Assembly: GCA_030156385.1 (NCBI GenBank)
Contig: JASGMR010000002.1
Coordinates: 1 to 64,000 of the forward strand
From: Kosmotogales bacterium
GTDB taxonomy: Bacteria > Thermotogota > Thermotogae > Petrotogales > Kosmotogaceae
Length of the DNA: 64,000 nt
Direction: 5' to 3'
The notes under the pieces were generated by a model. That model saw only the letters and a list, made by a program, of their open reading frames with translations. It ran no database searches and was not told the DNA's origin. The translations under genes and the position numbers were made by a program. This document shows, one piece after another, positions 20,924-31,705 of this stretch. Numbering within the stretch: the first letter of the stretch is position 1; every line of letters begins with the position of its first letter.

Positions 20924-21365
20924 TTATAATAAAAATAAAAGTAACAGACATAGAATGAGAGAATTGGTTTTTAAATCTATTTTTCAAATCGAATTCAATG
21001 ATTTTGATTCAATAATGTTTTTTCTCGAAAATGAATCCGTGGATATAAACTTGACAAAAACCAATAAATTGAGTGCCAAAAGATATTTTAATACCGTTGT
21101 CAGCAATTTGAAAAATATTGATGAAATAATCGATAAAAATCTCCTGAATTGGGATTTTTCAAGATTATCTATTATAGACAAGAGCATATTGAGACTGGCT
21201 ACATATGAATTGATTTATGAGGATAAAATACCAATTGAGGTATCGATTGACGAAGCCATTGAAATTGCAAAGGAATATGATAGCGAAAAAGGCGGAAAAT
21301 TTGTAAATGGCGTTTTAGATAATATTGCCAAAAAACACACTTCTGCGGCTAAAAAGAAATTATAA
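20892..21365 (+). CDS. nusB: Transcription antitermination factor NusB
   Basis: A 157-residue all-helical NusB. Conserved pieces are MRELVFKSIFQIEF, LSIIDKSILRLATYELIYED and VSIDEAIEIAKEYDSEKGGKFVNGVLDNI. It binds boxA RNA with NusE for rRNA antitermination. The start is uncertain: ATG 20892 gives a basic N-terminal extension (PKKQKK, then NKNKSNRHR), but the family core starts close to 20955. No good ribosome binding site is seen for either, consistent with coupling to the overlapping Asp23 gene. Confidence 0.9.
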   Translation: MPKKQKKIVNNYNKNKSNRHRMRELVFKSIFQIEFNDFDSIMFFLENESVDINLTKTNKLSAKRYFNTVVSNLKNIDEIIDKNLLNWDFSRLSIIDKSILRLATYELIYEDKIPIEVSIDEAIEIAKEYDSEKGGKFVNGVLDNIAKKHTSAAKKKL

Positions 21366-21380
21366 GGAAGGTATAATATT

Positions 21381-23048
21381 TTGAGTGATCTGGAAATAGC
21401 TAAAAGGGCTAAATTGAAGCAAATTGAAGAAATTTATTCTTCGCTTGGGATAGATAAGAAATATATAAACCCGTATGGATATCACATTGCAAAAATATCG
21501 AATAAAATTATGCTGGAACTTAAAGATAAAAAAGATGGTAAGTTGATATTGGTTACAGCTATCTCTCCCACACCTGCCGGCGAAGGAAAAACCACTACTT
21601 CTATCGGATTATCAATGGCGTTGAATAAAATCGGTAAAAGCTCCATAGTTACATTAAGAGAACCATCCATAGGTCCAATAATGGGAATTAAAGGCGGAGC
21701 TGCCGGTGGCGGATATTCTCAGGTTCTTCCAATGGAAGATATAAATCTTCATTTTACCGGGGATTTTCATGCCGTTTCCATAGCACATAATCTTCTTTCG
21801 GCGATAATAGACAATTCAATAAAAAATGGAAACCCTTTAAAAATAGATACCGTAGAAATTAATTGGCCAAGAGTTATCGACATGAATGACAGATCACTGA
21901 GAAGTACCGTTATCTCTTTAGGTGGAAGAAAAAATGGATATCCGAGAGAGGATCATTTCATAATTACGGCCGCGTCCGAAATAATGGCTATATTATGTCT
22001 GGCAAATGATATTGAAGATTTGAAGGAAAGAATTGACAACATCATTATTTCTGAATCCCTGCAAGGTGATTACATAAAAGCGAAGCTACTAAACGTTTCC
22101 GGTGCTCTTGCTACATTGCTTAAAGATGCAATAAATCCTAACCTTGTCCAGACCATAGAAAATACTCCCGCTATAATACATGGTGGTCCGTTTGCAAATA
22201 TAGCTCATGGAACAAACACCGTTATTGCCGACAAAATGGCTTTGAAACTCTCGGATTACGTTGTTACCGAGGCAGGTTTTGGAGCCGATTTAGGAGCAGA
22301 AAAGTTTCTTGACTTCCTGTCTCCGCAGGCGGGTTTTACTCCAAATGCAGTAGTTATAGTTGCATCGATAAGAGCTCTGAAATACCATGGCGGACTATCC
22401 AGGAAAAAACTCAACGAGGAAGAGCTTGAGGCTCTGGAAGTTGGTTTTGAAAACCTTAAAATACATTATGAAAATATGAAAAAATATGGTATTCCGGTAA
22501 TCGTCGCTTTGAACGAATTTCCAACTGACTCCATCAGAGAAAAAGAGTTATTTGAAAATTTATGTGCCAAGCACAACATTGTTTATAAATTTTCAGATGT
22601 ATGGGCGAAGGGCAGTGAAGGTGGAATAGAACTCGCTGAAGAAGTAGTGAAATTGGCCTCGGAAAACTCTGATTATAAACCCTTGCTAGACAGTAATATG
22701 AGTTTTGAAGAAAAAATGAGAAAGCTCACAAAGGAAATATATAGAGCAAGTGATTACAAACTTTCTTCTGAAGCAAAAAGAAAATTAAAAAAGATCAAGA
22801 AAAATGGATATGATAAATTACCGATAATCATCGCTAAAACCCAGTATTCCATAACTCATGATGCAAAAATGCTCAATAATATTCCCGACGACTATATATT
22901 TCAAGTTGATGACATGTGGATTTCAGGCGGAGCGGGTTTCTTAGTGGTTGTTGCAGGAGGGATCAACCTCATGCCCGGATTACCCAAAATTCCAAATGCT
23001 GAGTTTATTGATATTGATAATAATTCCAATATTGAAGGACTGTTCTGA
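21381..23048 (+). CDS. fhs: Formate--tetrahydrofolate ligase
   Basis: A 555-residue enzyme forming 10-formyl-THF from formate, ATP and THF. The ATP loop is TPAGEGKTTTSIGL (about 64-77). GIKGGAAGGGYSQVLPM, HLTGDFHAV-like HFTGDFHAVSIAHNLL and the C-terminal PKIPNAEFIDID segment match the family, and the length is normal. The start is TTG 21381 after GGAAGG. The last base is shared with the ATG of folD, so the two folate enzymes are coupled. It supplies formyl groups for purine and formyl-Met synthesis or serves one-carbon flux from glycine and formate. Confidence 0.95.
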   Translation: MSDLEIAKRAKLKQIEEIYSSLGIDKKYINPYGYHIAKISNKIMLELKDKKDGKLILVTAISPTPAGEGKTTTSIGLSMALNKIGKSSIVTLREPSIGPIMGIKGGAAGGGYSQVLPMEDINLHFTGDFHAVSIAHNLLSAIIDNSIKNGNPLKIDTVEINWPRVIDMNDRSLRSTVISLGGRKNGYPREDHFIITAASEIMAILCLANDIEDLKERIDNIIISESLQGDYIKAKLLNVSGALATLLKDAINPNLVQTIENTPAIIHGGPFANIAHGTNTVIADKMALKLSDYVVTEAGFGADLGAEKFLDFLSPQAGFTPNAVVIVASIRALKYHGGLSRKKLNEEELEALEVGFENLKIHYENMKKYGIPVIVALNEFPTDSIREKELFENLCAKHNIVYKFSDVWAKGSEGGIELAEEVVKLASENSDYKPLLDSNMSFEEKMRKLTKEIYRASDYKLSSEAKRKLKKIKKNGYDKLPIIIAKTQYSITHDAKMLNNIPDDYIFQVDDMWISGGAGFLVVVAGGINLMPGLPKIPNAEFIDIDNNSNIEGLF

Positions 23049-23869
23049 TGGAGACAAAAATACTGAGTGGAAAAAGGGTCTCAAAATCAATCCTTACTTT
23101 TTTAAAGGAAAAAACAGAAAATAAATCAATCAAGAAAAGAACTATCTTATACTGCGATAGTCCAGATGAATCGAACAAAGCATATATAAATCAAATAATC
23201 AGATCGGCCAAAAAAATTGACTTCATCGTAGATATTGTCGATGCAGAAAACATCGAAAAGGACATTAAAGAATTCAACGATGATCCGGAGATTTCCGGTG
23301 TGATGTTCATGCATCCTTTCAGGAACTTTGATGAGGAAATGGGGTTAAAGCTTTTATATCCTAAAAAAGATATCGAAGGAAGGACAGAAAATAATTTAGG
23401 AAAATTATTTACCGGAAAACAACTCTTCGCTCCTCCAACAGCAGAGGCTGTTATGGAAATAATCAAATACTACAATATAAAAATATCGGGAAAAAGAGTT
23501 GTTATCCTGGGGCGTTCGACAACTGTTGGAAAACCTCTCGCTATGATGATGCTGAAAAAAGGTGTTGACGCCACCGTTACGGTATGTCATTCACGTACGA
23601 AAGATCTTGATAAAATAACAAAAGAAGCGGATGTACTAATCAGCGCGATCGGCAGCCCTCTTTTTGTAAAAAAAGAAATGATTAAAGAAAACGTCATCAT
23701 AATCGATGTTGGATTCAATTATTTAAATGGGAAATATGTCGGCGATGTGGATTACGAAAATATATTTAATAAGGCCAGTGCAATCACACCCGTTCCCGGT
23801 GGTGTGGGAAGTGTTACTACAGCTATACTTCTGAGGCATATTTACGAATCATTTGAATTGGGGGATTAA
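23048..23869 (+). CDS. folD: FolD-type methylenetetrahydrofolate dehydrogenase / cyclohydrolase, unusual active site
   Basis: A 273-residue FolD. The NADP-binding part has VVILGRSTTVGKPLAMMML and TVTVCHSRTKDL, and the end TPVPGGVGSVTTAILL is canonical. In the substrate pocket the usual Y-x3-K motif reads Y46-INQ-I50, so the cyclohydrolase lysine is replaced by Ile, and the usual DVDG reads DIEG. As I recall it, Thermotoga FolD also departs here (Gln). The dehydrogenase reaction should remain; cyclohydrolase activity is doubtful (inference from known effects of Lys substitution). It is coupled to fhs upstream and dxs downstream by one-base overlaps. Confidence 0.9.
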   Translation: METKILSGKRVSKSILTFLKEKTENKSIKKRTILYCDSPDESNKAYINQIIRSAKKIDFIVDIVDAENIEKDIKEFNDDPEISGVMFMHPFRNFDEEMGLKLLYPKKDIEGRTENNLGKLFTGKQLFAPPTAEAVMEIIKYYNIKISGKRVVILGRSTTVGKPLAMMMLKKGVDATVTVCHSRTKDLDKITKEADVLISAIGSPLFVKKEMIKENVIIIDVGFNYLNGKYVGDVDYENIFNKASAITPVPGGVGSVTTAILLRHIYESFELGD

Positions 23870-25743
23870 TGGAAATACCATTGTACAGAACTTTAAAGTC
23901 AAAATCGTATGAAGAATTGAATATTCTTTCAAGTATAATAAGAAAAAGTATTTTGGAAACCGTTTCCAATAACAATGGTCATCTTGCATCGAACCTGGGA
24001 ACGGTCGATTTCACCATAGCATTACTGAGAGTTTTTGATCCTAAAGACAATATCATTCTCTGGGATACCGGACATCAAGCTTATACTTATAAGATCTTAA
24101 CCGGAAGATATGAAAGTTTTGAAACTCTGAGAAGAAAAAATGGCATAAGTGGATTTCCAAATATATTTGAAAGTGAATTTGATCATTTTGGTACCGGTCA
24201 TAGCGGAACAGCCTTAGCCGCAGGATTAGGCATAGAAAAGGCCTTAAAAATAACGGGCGAAAATAAAAATGTGATAGTTGTAGTTGGTGATGGTGCCATG
24301 ACATCCGGTATATGCTTCGAAGCACTTAATCAAATTTCAAATTTGAATTCTAAAATAAAAATAATTCTAAACGATAACGGTATGAGTATATCAAAAAATG
24401 TTGGTTCTTTATCAAAACATTTAAATGAATTGAGAGTGAACAAGGGTTATATCTCCTTAAAAAAAGATATGAAGAAATTTCTTGAAGATTATGAATTCAA
24501 TATTATTCAAAATACCCTTGTAAAATTCAAACAGAACGTGAAAAAGGCTCTTTTGCTTTCAAATATTTTTGAAGATCTGAAAATAAAATATTATGGTCCG
24601 ATAAACGGTCATAACATAAAAGAAATTGAAAGAAATCTGGAATCGGTTAAAATTTCTGATCATCCGACGATACTGCATTTGAATACAGTAAAGGGAAGAG
24701 GAATAAAATATGCCGAAGAAGATCCCACTGTTTTTCACAGTGTTTCGAACATTAATAAATTAACGGGCGCTAAAAATACCGATATAGATGCTGAATATAT
24801 ATCTTACAGTCTGGTTTTTGGAAAAACCCTTGAAAGAATTTGCAATAACAGAAACGATATTGTCGCTATAAGCGCGGCGATGCCGGATGGAGTTGGATTA
24901 AAGGATTTCTCGAAAAAATTTCCAAACTATTTTTTTGATCTTGGAATAACGGAACAATTTTGTACAACATTTGCTTCCGCTCTTGCTTTAAAAAATATAA
25001 AACCTATTTTTGCCGTTTACTCAAGTTTTCTACAGAGGGGTTTCGATCAATTAATTCATGATGTTGCTCTGCAAAATTCTCCGGTGCTCTTTGCAATAGA
25101 CAGAGCGGGTATAGTTGGTGAGGACGGTCCGACTCATAATGGTGTTTTTGATATTTCATATATAAACATGATTCCAAATTTCTCCTTATTTGCCCCTTCT
25201 TCACTACAGGAACTGGCAAATATGCTTTATACAATCCTCACCAGAGGTTTTTTAAACGGTCCTATAGCGATACGTTACCCCAAAGAAAAAGAAAAAATCA
25301 CATTGAATGAAATATATGAAAACATGAAAGAAATTGATATAGAAAAATGGGAACTGCTGAATAAGGGTGAAGAAATAGCACTGTTAGTTACCGGTCCCTT
25401 AAGTAAAAAATTAATTTCACTCGCTGAAGAGGAAAATGTTACTCTTTATAACTGCAGAAATATAAAACCTATGGATTTGAAAACTTTATCTCATATTTTC
25501 GATAATTATCAGGATATAATAACAGTTGAAGAGGGAATAATAAATGGTGGATTTGGTTCAACTGTTTTGACATACGGGCAAAAATACAAATATAATGGTA
25601 ACATTCATATTGTAGGAATTGACGATATTTTCACATCTCAGGGAAAAAGAGATGAGGTTTTATCAGATCTGGGTATAGATATGACAGGGATAAAAAATAA
25701 TATCCATGAAATCAGGGGGTACACTCATGTTAATAACAACTGA
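23869..25743 (+). CDS. dxs: 1-deoxy-D-xylulose-5-phosphate synthase
   Basis: A 624-residue thiamine-diphosphate transketolase-like enzyme and first step of the MEP isoprenoid pathway (pyruvate plus glyceraldehyde 3-phosphate). Motifs: SNLGTVDFTIALLRVFD, WDTGHQAYTYKILTGR, the ThDP site VVGDGAMTSG (about 140-149) with NDNGMSIS, and the pyrimidine-domain segment LGITEQFCTTFASALA with DRAGIVGEDGPTHNGVFD. The GGGGGA before ATG lies within folD. Co-location with folate genes is frequent in bacteria and need not imply shared regulation. The 3' end overlaps the next Asp23 gene by 17 bases. Confidence 0.95.
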   Translation: MEIPLYRTLKSKSYEELNILSSIIRKSILETVSNNNGHLASNLGTVDFTIALLRVFDPKDNIILWDTGHQAYTYKILTGRYESFETLRRKNGISGFPNIFESEFDHFGTGHSGTALAAGLGIEKALKITGENKNVIVVVGDGAMTSGICFEALNQISNLNSKIKIILNDNGMSISKNVGSLSKHLNELRVNKGYISLKKDMKKFLEDYEFNIIQNTLVKFKQNVKKALLLSNIFEDLKIKYYGPINGHNIKEIERNLESVKISDHPTILHLNTVKGRGIKYAEEDPTVFHSVSNINKLTGAKNTDIDAEYISYSLVFGKTLERICNNRNDIVAISAAMPDGVGLKDFSKKFPNYFFDLGITEQFCTTFASALALKNIKPIFAVYSSFLQRGFDQLIHDVALQNSPVLFAIDRAGIVGEDGPTHNGVFDISYINMIPNFSLFAPSSLQELANMLYTILTRGFLNGPIAIRYPKEKEKITLNEIYENMKEIDIEKWELLNKGEEIALLVTGPLSKKLISLAEEENVTLYNCRNIKPMDLKTLSHIFDNYQDIITVEEGIINGGFGSTVLTYGQKYKYNGNIHIVGIDDIFTSQGKRDEVLSDLGIDMTGIKNNIHEIRGYTHVNNN

Positions 25744-26068
25744 ATTTGGAAAAATAGAAATTTCTCTTCAGGCCTTGCATACCATTGTAAAAGTTGTTGT
25801 GATGGAATCATACGGTCCGGTGGATATGGGAGTTCCCAATCAGGGTTTTTTGGCAAAGCTGTTGGGAAATGAAGAAAAAAAGGGTATAAAAATAACTGAA
25901 GAATTAGATGGAACCCTGGTTATAGATATTGAATTGGTCTTGGAATATGGAGTAAGAATACCAACAGTAATTCAAAACATTCAGGAAAATATTTATCACA
26001 GACTCAAAGAATTAACCGAAGCAACCAACGTCAAAGTGAATATAACTGTTGTTGGTTTGCAGGACTGA
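25727..26068 (+). CDS. Asp23/Gls24-family protein, YloU-like
   Basis: A 113-residue Asp23/DUF322 protein: GKIEISLQALHTIVKVVVME, GPVDMGVPN, LVIDIELVLEYGVRIPTVIQNIQENI and NVKVNITVVGL. The start is ATG 25727, with GGGGGT six bases before it; an upstream ATG at 25706 lacks a site. It is followed after 14 bases by a YloV/FakA-like gene, the same yloU-yloV order as in Bacillus, so a partner role with the kinase-like protein is likely, though the molecular function of YloU is not known to me. Confidence 0.85.
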   Translation: MLITTEFGKIEISLQALHTIVKVVVMESYGPVDMGVPNQGFLAKLLGNEEKKGIKITEELDGTLVIDIELVLEYGVRIPTVIQNIQENIYHRLKELTEATNVKVNITVVGLQD

Positions 26069-26082
26069 TTGGGGGAGATTAA

Positions 26083-27744
26083 ATGGAACGTATCAACGGC
26101 ACCTTTTTCTCTATTGCATTTAGAAAAGCCGCTGAACGTCTGTTGAAAAATAAAGATGAACTGAATACTTTAAATGTATTCCCAGTTCCTGATGGCGACA
26201 CCGGTTCCAATATGTCAGCAGCTATGATAGAGGCCTGCGCATATCTGGATAATGCAAAAGATAAAGATCTAGATATAGTTTTAGGATCGATTAAAACCGG
26301 GATGTTAATGGGTGCCAGAGGGAATTCGGGTGTTATTCTTTCACAGATTTTCAGAGGCTTTGCTGATGGAACGGGAACGAAAAAGGAATTAACGACCACC
26401 GAATTTACCGATGCTCTATCAATGGCAAAAACAGTTGCTTATAAATCAGTGATGAAACCAATAGAGGGAACAATGCTCACAGTTATAAGGAAGCTCGCTG
26501 AATTCACTAAAGAAGAATTAAAAGATGAAAAAAATTTTAAAAGATATTTTGATTTAATGACTCAAAAGGCATTTGATGTGGTTGAAAAAACACCTAAATA
26601 TTTAAAAAAACTGCAGGAAGCGGGCGTTGTTGATTCCGGAGCAAAGGGATTGGCCTATATTTTTGAAGGTTTTAAACTCGCAGCTTTGGGAAGCACAGAA
26701 ACTGACATTGATATAACAAAGGGATTCAGTACCTCAAAAAGTCTTGTCGAAACAGTTGTTCAGGGAGTAATGGAAGAACTTGAATTCAGTTATTGCACAG
26801 AAGTCATAATAAATCAGAATGACGATAAAAATGTTTTCAACAGAGATGGGATAAAATCTTATCTGGAAAGTATGGGTGATTCGATCGTTCTCGTTAAACA
26901 GGACAAATTGATAAAGGTTCATGTTCACACTAATCATCCTGGTAAAGTAATTGAAAAATTGCTTGACTATGGTGAAATGCAAAAAGTAAAAGTGGATAAC
27001 ATGAAAATACAGCATAAGCATGTTGTAGAGGCACGGGAAGTCAAAGAGGACGTTTATGCCGCCGATAAAAAGCATGGAATATTATGTGTTTCTCCGGGTG
27101 AGGGCCTGTCAAAAATTATGTTGAATCTTGGAGCGGACAAAATTATTACCGGCGGTCAAACAATGAATCCAAGCTTAAAAGATATATATAATTCATTGAA
27201 AAAATTCAAGAGTGAGGATATAATATTATTTCCAAATAATCCAAACATTATTTTAACCGCCAAGGAAGCCGCCAAGGAGTATGAAAAGGAAAACACAGAG
27301 AGAAAAGTTTATGTTTTTGAAACTAATAGCAGTCAGGAATGTATAGCGGCATTGACCCAATATGATGACGTCCAGACCTTTGAAAAATTAAAAGAAGAGA
27401 TGGATGAAGCGATCGAAAATGTTGTTTCTTTATCTGTTACATACGCTGTAAGAGATTCCAAAATACAAAATGTCAAAGTCAAAAAGAACGAATATCTTGG
27501 AATATACGGGGAAAAGATGGTTTTATCAAACAAAAAGCTGGATAAACTTATCAACGACGCAATTGATGATATACTCAAAAAAGATAAAGAAAAAGAGGTA
27601 ATAACTATTTTCTATGGGTCAGAAGTCACTGAAAGTCAGGCAAAAAAATTAATACAACAACTTGAAGAAAATTATTCCGATATTGAATTTGAACTTCATG
27701 AGGGTGGTCAACCCTATTATTATTATTTAATTTCAATTGAATAG
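26083..27744 (+). CDS. DAK2-domain protein, YloV / fatty acid kinase FakA-like
   Basis: A 553-residue protein. The N-terminal DhaL/DAK2 domain (about 1-200) has LNVFPVPDGDTGSNMS with the Mg-ATP aspartates, and MGARGNSGVILSQIFRGF. The middle and C-terminal parts fit the FakA/YloV DegV-like region. FakA phosphorylates fatty acids bound by a DegV-family FakB carrier for entry into phospholipid synthesis. No FakB is encoded in this window. GGGGGAGA lies before the ATG, and it probably shares a transcript with the Asp23 gene in front and glyQ behind. Confidence 0.88.
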   Translation: MERINGTFFSIAFRKAAERLLKNKDELNTLNVFPVPDGDTGSNMSAAMIEACAYLDNAKDKDLDIVLGSIKTGMLMGARGNSGVILSQIFRGFADGTGTKKELTTTEFTDALSMAKTVAYKSVMKPIEGTMLTVIRKLAEFTKEELKDEKNFKRYFDLMTQKAFDVVEKTPKYLKKLQEAGVVDSGAKGLAYIFEGFKLAALGSTETDIDITKGFSTSKSLVETVVQGVMEELEFSYCTEVIINQNDDKNVFNRDGIKSYLESMGDSIVLVKQDKLIKVHVHTNHPGKVIEKLLDYGEMQKVKVDNMKIQHKHVVEAREVKEDVYAADKKHGILCVSPGEGLSKIMLNLGADKIITGGQTMNPSLKDIYNSLKKFKSEDIILFPNNPNIILTAKEAAKEYEKENTERKVYVFETNSSQECIAALTQYDDVQTFEKLKEEMDEAIENVVSLSVTYAVRDSKIQNVKVKKNEYLGIYGEKMVLSNKKLDKLINDAIDDILKKDKEKEVITIFYGSEVTESQAKKLIQQLEENYSDIEFELHEGGQPYYYYLISIE

Positions 27745-27756
27745 ATGGAGGTTACG

Positions 27757-28614
27757 ATGTACTATTTACAGGATATAGTAGCAAAATTGAATGAATTCTG
27801 GTCTGGCAAAGGATGTCTAATTGATCAACCTTATGATTTAGAAATGGGTGCCGGAACCTTTCATCCTTCAACTTTTTTGAAATCTCTCAGTTCAAAACCA
27901 TGGGCTGTTACTTTTATTCAGCCATGCAGAAGACCTACTGATGGCAGATACGGAGAAAATCCAATGAGAATTCAAAAATATTTTCAATATCAGGTTATCA
28001 TAAAACCCTCTCCGGAAAAAGCACAGGAATTATACATAGAATCTCTCGAATCATTGGGAATTATTCCAACTGATCACGATATCAGATTTGTTGAAGATAA
28101 CTGGGAATCTCCAACTCTTGGAGCATGGGGAATAGGTTGGGAAGTATGGCTTGATGGAATGGAAGTTACCCAATTTACATATTTCCAGCAAGTAGGGGGA
28201 ATAAACGTAAAACAGGTTTCTCTTGAAATCACATTTGGGCTGGAAAGAATAGCGATGTATCTGCAAAACAAAAACAGCATATTCGATGTTGAATGGAATG
28301 AAAAATTTACCTATGGAGATGTCTTCCTGAAAAATGAAAGAGATTGGTCAAAATATAACTTTGAAATCGCGGATATTGAAATGCTATTTAACCTGTACAA
28401 GATGTACAGAAAAGAATTCGATAATTGCATAACAAACGATCTCTTTTTACCCGCATATGATTATTTGATAAAATGTTCCGGCACTTTTAACCTTTTGGAT
28501 GCCAGAAATGCTATTTCCGTAACTCAAAGACAAACGTATATAAAATCTATCAGGGAGATGGCGAAAATCGTTGCAACAAAATATGTAGAATGGGAGGATA
28601 AAAAATATGAGTAA
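27757..28614 (+). CDS. glyQ: Glycyl-tRNA synthetase alpha subunit
   Basis: A 285-residue class II catalytic subunit. The start is ATG 27757 with GGAGG upstream; an in-frame ATG at 27745 overlaps that site. Diagnostic text includes [37 protein letters not shown] and [20 protein letters not shown], then [15 protein letters not shown] (motif 3). Together with the beta subunit it forms the bacterial alpha2-beta2 GlyRS. It overlaps glyS by eight bases. Confidence 0.96.
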   Translation: MYYLQDIVAKLNEFWSGKGCLIDQPYDLEMGAGTFHPSTFLKSLSSKPWAVTFIQPCRRPTDGRYGENPMRIQKYFQYQVIIKPSPEKAQELYIESLESLGIIPTDHDIRFVEDNWESPTLGAWGIGWEVWLDGMEVTQFTYFQQVGGINVKQVSLEITFGLERIAMYLQNKNSIFDVEWNEKFTYGDVFLKNERDWSKYNFEIADIEMLFNLYKMYRKEFDNCITNDLFLPAYDYLIKCSGTFNLLDARNAISVTQRQTYIKSIREMAKIVATKYVEWEDKKYE

Positions 28615-30646
28615 TTATTTAATCGAAATAGGTATAGAAGAATTGCCAACGAGTGAAATAACTCTTTTAAGAAAACAATTCTTGAATAATCTGGAAAAAA
28701 ATATAAAAGAAAATAATTTGAATTACGATTATATAAAAATATTCTCCGCCAGCAGACGATTCGGAGCGATAGTGAACAATATTGATATAAAACAGAAAGA
28801 TTTCATCGAAGAAAAGAGAGGACCAAGCGAACAAATTGCTTACAGGGACGGAAAAGCCACTAAAGCACTGGAAGGATTTTTAAAGGCAAATAAAAAGGGA
28901 ACCGAAGATGTTTTTATCGATGAAGCAAATGGGGGCAGGTACGTATTCGTAAGAAACGAAATTGTCGGAAAAAAAACAATCGATTTGCTTCCGAATATAA
29001 TAAAAAAAACTCTGGAAAAAATAGACTTCAAAAAACCGATGAGATGGGGAGAAGGTAATTATAAATTTGTAAGACCAATAAGATGGATAGTGAGTGTAAT
29101 GGATAACGAAATAGTTCCACTGAACATATACGGTAAAAAGAGCTCCGATAAATCCGAAGGTCATCGTTTTTTCGTAGGTGAGGTTTCTGTTAATCCGGAA
29201 AGTTATTTTGAAAGGCTCAGAAAAGCTTACGTAACTGCAGATAACGAAGAACGAAAATCAAGAATTATAAAACAATTAAAAAAATGCGAAAATGAAAATA
29301 CAAAAGTTAATATCGATGAAGAACTCATAGATGAAATAGAAACACTCACCGAATACCCTACGGCTGTGTTTGGAGAATTCAAAGAAAAGTACAGAGAACT
29401 TCCGAAAGAAATAATAATAACAACCATTAAACACCATCAAAGAACTTTTCCAATTTATATAAATAACATAATTTCAAATAAATTTATTGCCTTTCAGGAC
29501 GGTCCGTCGGACCCAAAAAACAATGTAAAAAATGGGTATGAAAAGGTTATCAATGCGAGACTGGAAGATGCCTATTTTTACTTTAAAAAAGATATATCAA
29601 AATCTCTTGAAAAGAATGTCGCGGATTTAAAAGATGTTATTTTTCAAAACGGTTTAGGTACCTTATACGATAAAACCAACAGAATAATAAAATTATCGGA
29701 ATTTATAGCGGATAAATTGCACGCCTCAGAATCAGAAAAAAAATTGGTTGAACGCACAGCATTACTTTCAAAGACCGATTTAGTAACGATGGTCGTCTAT
29801 GAATTCCCTGAACTCCAGGGGATAATGGGAAGGATATATTCATCGCTTCAGGGAGAAAACGAATCGGTATCATGGGGAATTCAAGAACAATACAACATTG
29901 AAAAAATACCCGAAACACTTACAGGAACGATAGTGGGCATCGCGGACAAAATCGATACTGTGATCGGTAATTTTTCCGTTGGAAACATTCCTTCGAGTTC
30001 AAAAGATCCGTATGCGTTGAGAAGAAAAATGAATTCAATTATTCATATAATGATAAATAACGGTTGGAAATTGAGTTTGGACGAAATATTGGCTAAATCG
30101 GCCGAAATTCTTGGTAAGGACTATGCAAAAATAGAGGATGCTGTAAACAATTTTATAATGGGCAGGGTCGAAGCCATACTGTTGGAAAAGGGCTTTTCAA
30201 AAAATGTTATCAAAGCCAGCCTGAATAAATATGATATTCCCTATAACGCGTGGGTAACGGCGGATAATTTAACTGAATATATGGCAATGAATGAATTTAA
30301 AGATTTAATAACCGCATTCCAGAGAATTCACAATATCACTAAAAAACACGGAAGATCCGATTTTGAAGGCAAGCTATTCATTCAGCAGGAAGAAAAGGAA
30401 CTTTTCAAAGAATATATGAAAATCTATGATTCGGTTCAAAAAGGAATTGAAAAATATGATTATACGGAGTCTTTAGATTCAATACTGAATGCAAAAAATG
30501 TTATAGATAAATATTTTGACAATGTTTTTGTTATGGACGAGAGAGAAGACATAAGAATGAATAGATTGGGATTTTTAAAATCATTTGATGATGTATTATT
30601 CAAAATAGGTGATCTTTCCCTTTTAAACTCGGAACTAGATGAATAA
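28607..30646 (+). CDS. glyS: Glycyl-tRNA synthetase beta subunit
   Basis: A 679-residue tRNA-binding subunit. The N-terminus reads [14 protein letters not shown], a family hallmark, with [23 protein letters not shown] and [18 protein letters not shown] following. The HD-like segment and C-terminal anticodon-binding region (about 560-679) are present. The length is normal. It overlaps glyQ upstream and era downstream by eight bases each, so the three genes form one coupled unit. Confidence 0.95.
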   Translation: MSNYLIEIGIEELPTSEITLLRKQFLNNLEKNIKENNLNYDYIKIFSASRRFGAIVNNIDIKQKDFIEEKRGPSEQIAYRDGKATKALEGFLKANKKGTEDVFIDEANGGRYVFVRNEIVGKKTIDLLPNIIKKTLEKIDFKKPMRWGEGNYKFVRPIRWIVSVMDNEIVPLNIYGKKSSDKSEGHRFFVGEVSVNPESYFERLRKAYVTADNEERKSRIIKQLKKCENENTKVNIDEELIDEIETLTEYPTAVFGEFKEKYRELPKEIIITTIKHHQRTFPIYINNIISNKFIAFQDGPSDPKNNVKNGYEKVINARLEDAYFYFKKDISKSLEKNVADLKDVIFQNGLGTLYDKTNRIIKLSEFIADKLHASESEKKLVERTALLSKTDLVTMVVYEFPELQGIMGRIYSSLQGENESVSWGIQEQYNIEKIPETLTGTIVGIADKIDTVIGNFSVGNIPSSSKDPYALRRKMNSIIHIMINNGWKLSLDEILAKSAEILGKDYAKIEDAVNNFIMGRVEAILLEKGFSKNVIKASLNKYDIPYNAWVTADNLTEYMAMNEFKDLITAFQRIHNITKKHGRSDFEGKLFIQQEEKELFKEYMKIYDSVQKGIEKYDYTESLDSILNAKNVIDKYFDNVFVMDEREDIRMNRLGFLKSFDDVLFKIGDLSLLNSELDE

Positions 30647-31592
30647 TAGTGATTACAGGTCGGGAATAGTATCGTTAATAGGGAAACCGAATGTCGGAAA
30701 ATCCTCATTGCTTAATTTTCTTGTTGGTGAGAAGATAGCGATCGTTTCAGATAAAATTCAAACTACCAGAAACAGAATAGGTGGCATTGTAAACAAAAAT
30801 AACGCTCAGATAGTTTTTTACGATACTCCCGGAATTCATAAACCGCTACACAAGTTAGGAAAATACATATTGCAGGTAGCGATGAACGCTCTTAATGGTG
30901 TAGATCTGTTGACTGTAATTTTAGATATTGAAGATGGCATCTTTCAATCAGATAAGCTTGTTTTCAACCACATCTCAAAGAGTACAACACCTGTAATTAT
31001 CCTTATAAATAAAATTGATACGGTTTTAAAAAACTTAAACGAATTGAATGAAGAAGAGGTTTTTAAAAATGAAGTGATTCAAAACTTCATTCGAAAGATA
31101 AACGAACTCTTTCCCGCTTACGAAAAAATTATTCCCATATCGGTCACTAAAAGCTATGGAATTGAATCTTATTTAAACACTGTAATCGAATTTCTTCCAA
31201 AAGGACATCCTCTGTTTTCAGAAGAAGCCATCACAGACAGATCAATAAAATTCATGATATCCGAAATAATAAGGGAAAAAATTCTTTTTTTAACCAATGA
31301 GGAAATCCCTCATTCAGTGGGAATTTATATACAAAAATTTCAAGATGAACATGATTCATTCGATATAATGGCGGATATAATAGTTGAAAGAAAATCACAA
31401 AAACCCATTGTTATAGGTAAAAAGGGAAGTATGATCGGGAAAATCAGAAAACTGGCAAAAAAAGACATGGAATATCTTTTTGATGTAAAGGTTAAACTCG
31501 AATTATTCGTAAAAATTAAAGAGAACTGGAGACAGAACGATAAATTTATCAGGGAATATACGAACTTAGTGGATGAAATAAAAAACCTTTAA
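30639..31592 (+). CDS. era: Era GTPase
   Basis: A 317-residue GTPase for 30S subunit maturation. The G domain (about 1-190) has IGKPNVGKSSLLNF, DKIQTTRNRIGG, DTPGIHKPLHKLG and LINKID. A KH RNA-binding domain follows, with the loop IVIGKKGSMIGKIRKLAKKD (about 265-284), which binds the 3' end of 16S rRNA. It lies at the end of the long plus-strand housekeeping run. No clear T-tract terminator follows it. Confidence 0.95.
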   Translation: MNNSDYRSGIVSLIGKPNVGKSSLLNFLVGEKIAIVSDKIQTTRNRIGGIVNKNNAQIVFYDTPGIHKPLHKLGKYILQVAMNALNGVDLLTVILDIEDGIFQSDKLVFNHISKSTTPVIILINKIDTVLKNLNELNEEEVFKNEVIQNFIRKINELFPAYEKIIPISVTKSYGIESYLNTVIEFLPKGHPLFSEEAITDRSIKFMISEIIREKILFLTNEEIPHSVGIYIQKFQDEHDSFDIMADIIVERKSQKPIVIGKKGSMIGKIRKLAKKDMEYLFDVKVKLELFVKIKENWRQNDKFIREYTNLVDEIKNL

Positions 31593-31705
31593 TATATAGA
31601 ATTTTATCTTGTAAAACCAATTATAATTTTGTTGTTTAATAAATGCATTTTTTCATACTTCTGAAATATCTCTGGTATTTTTCTGAAAACATCCATAATT
31701 TATTT

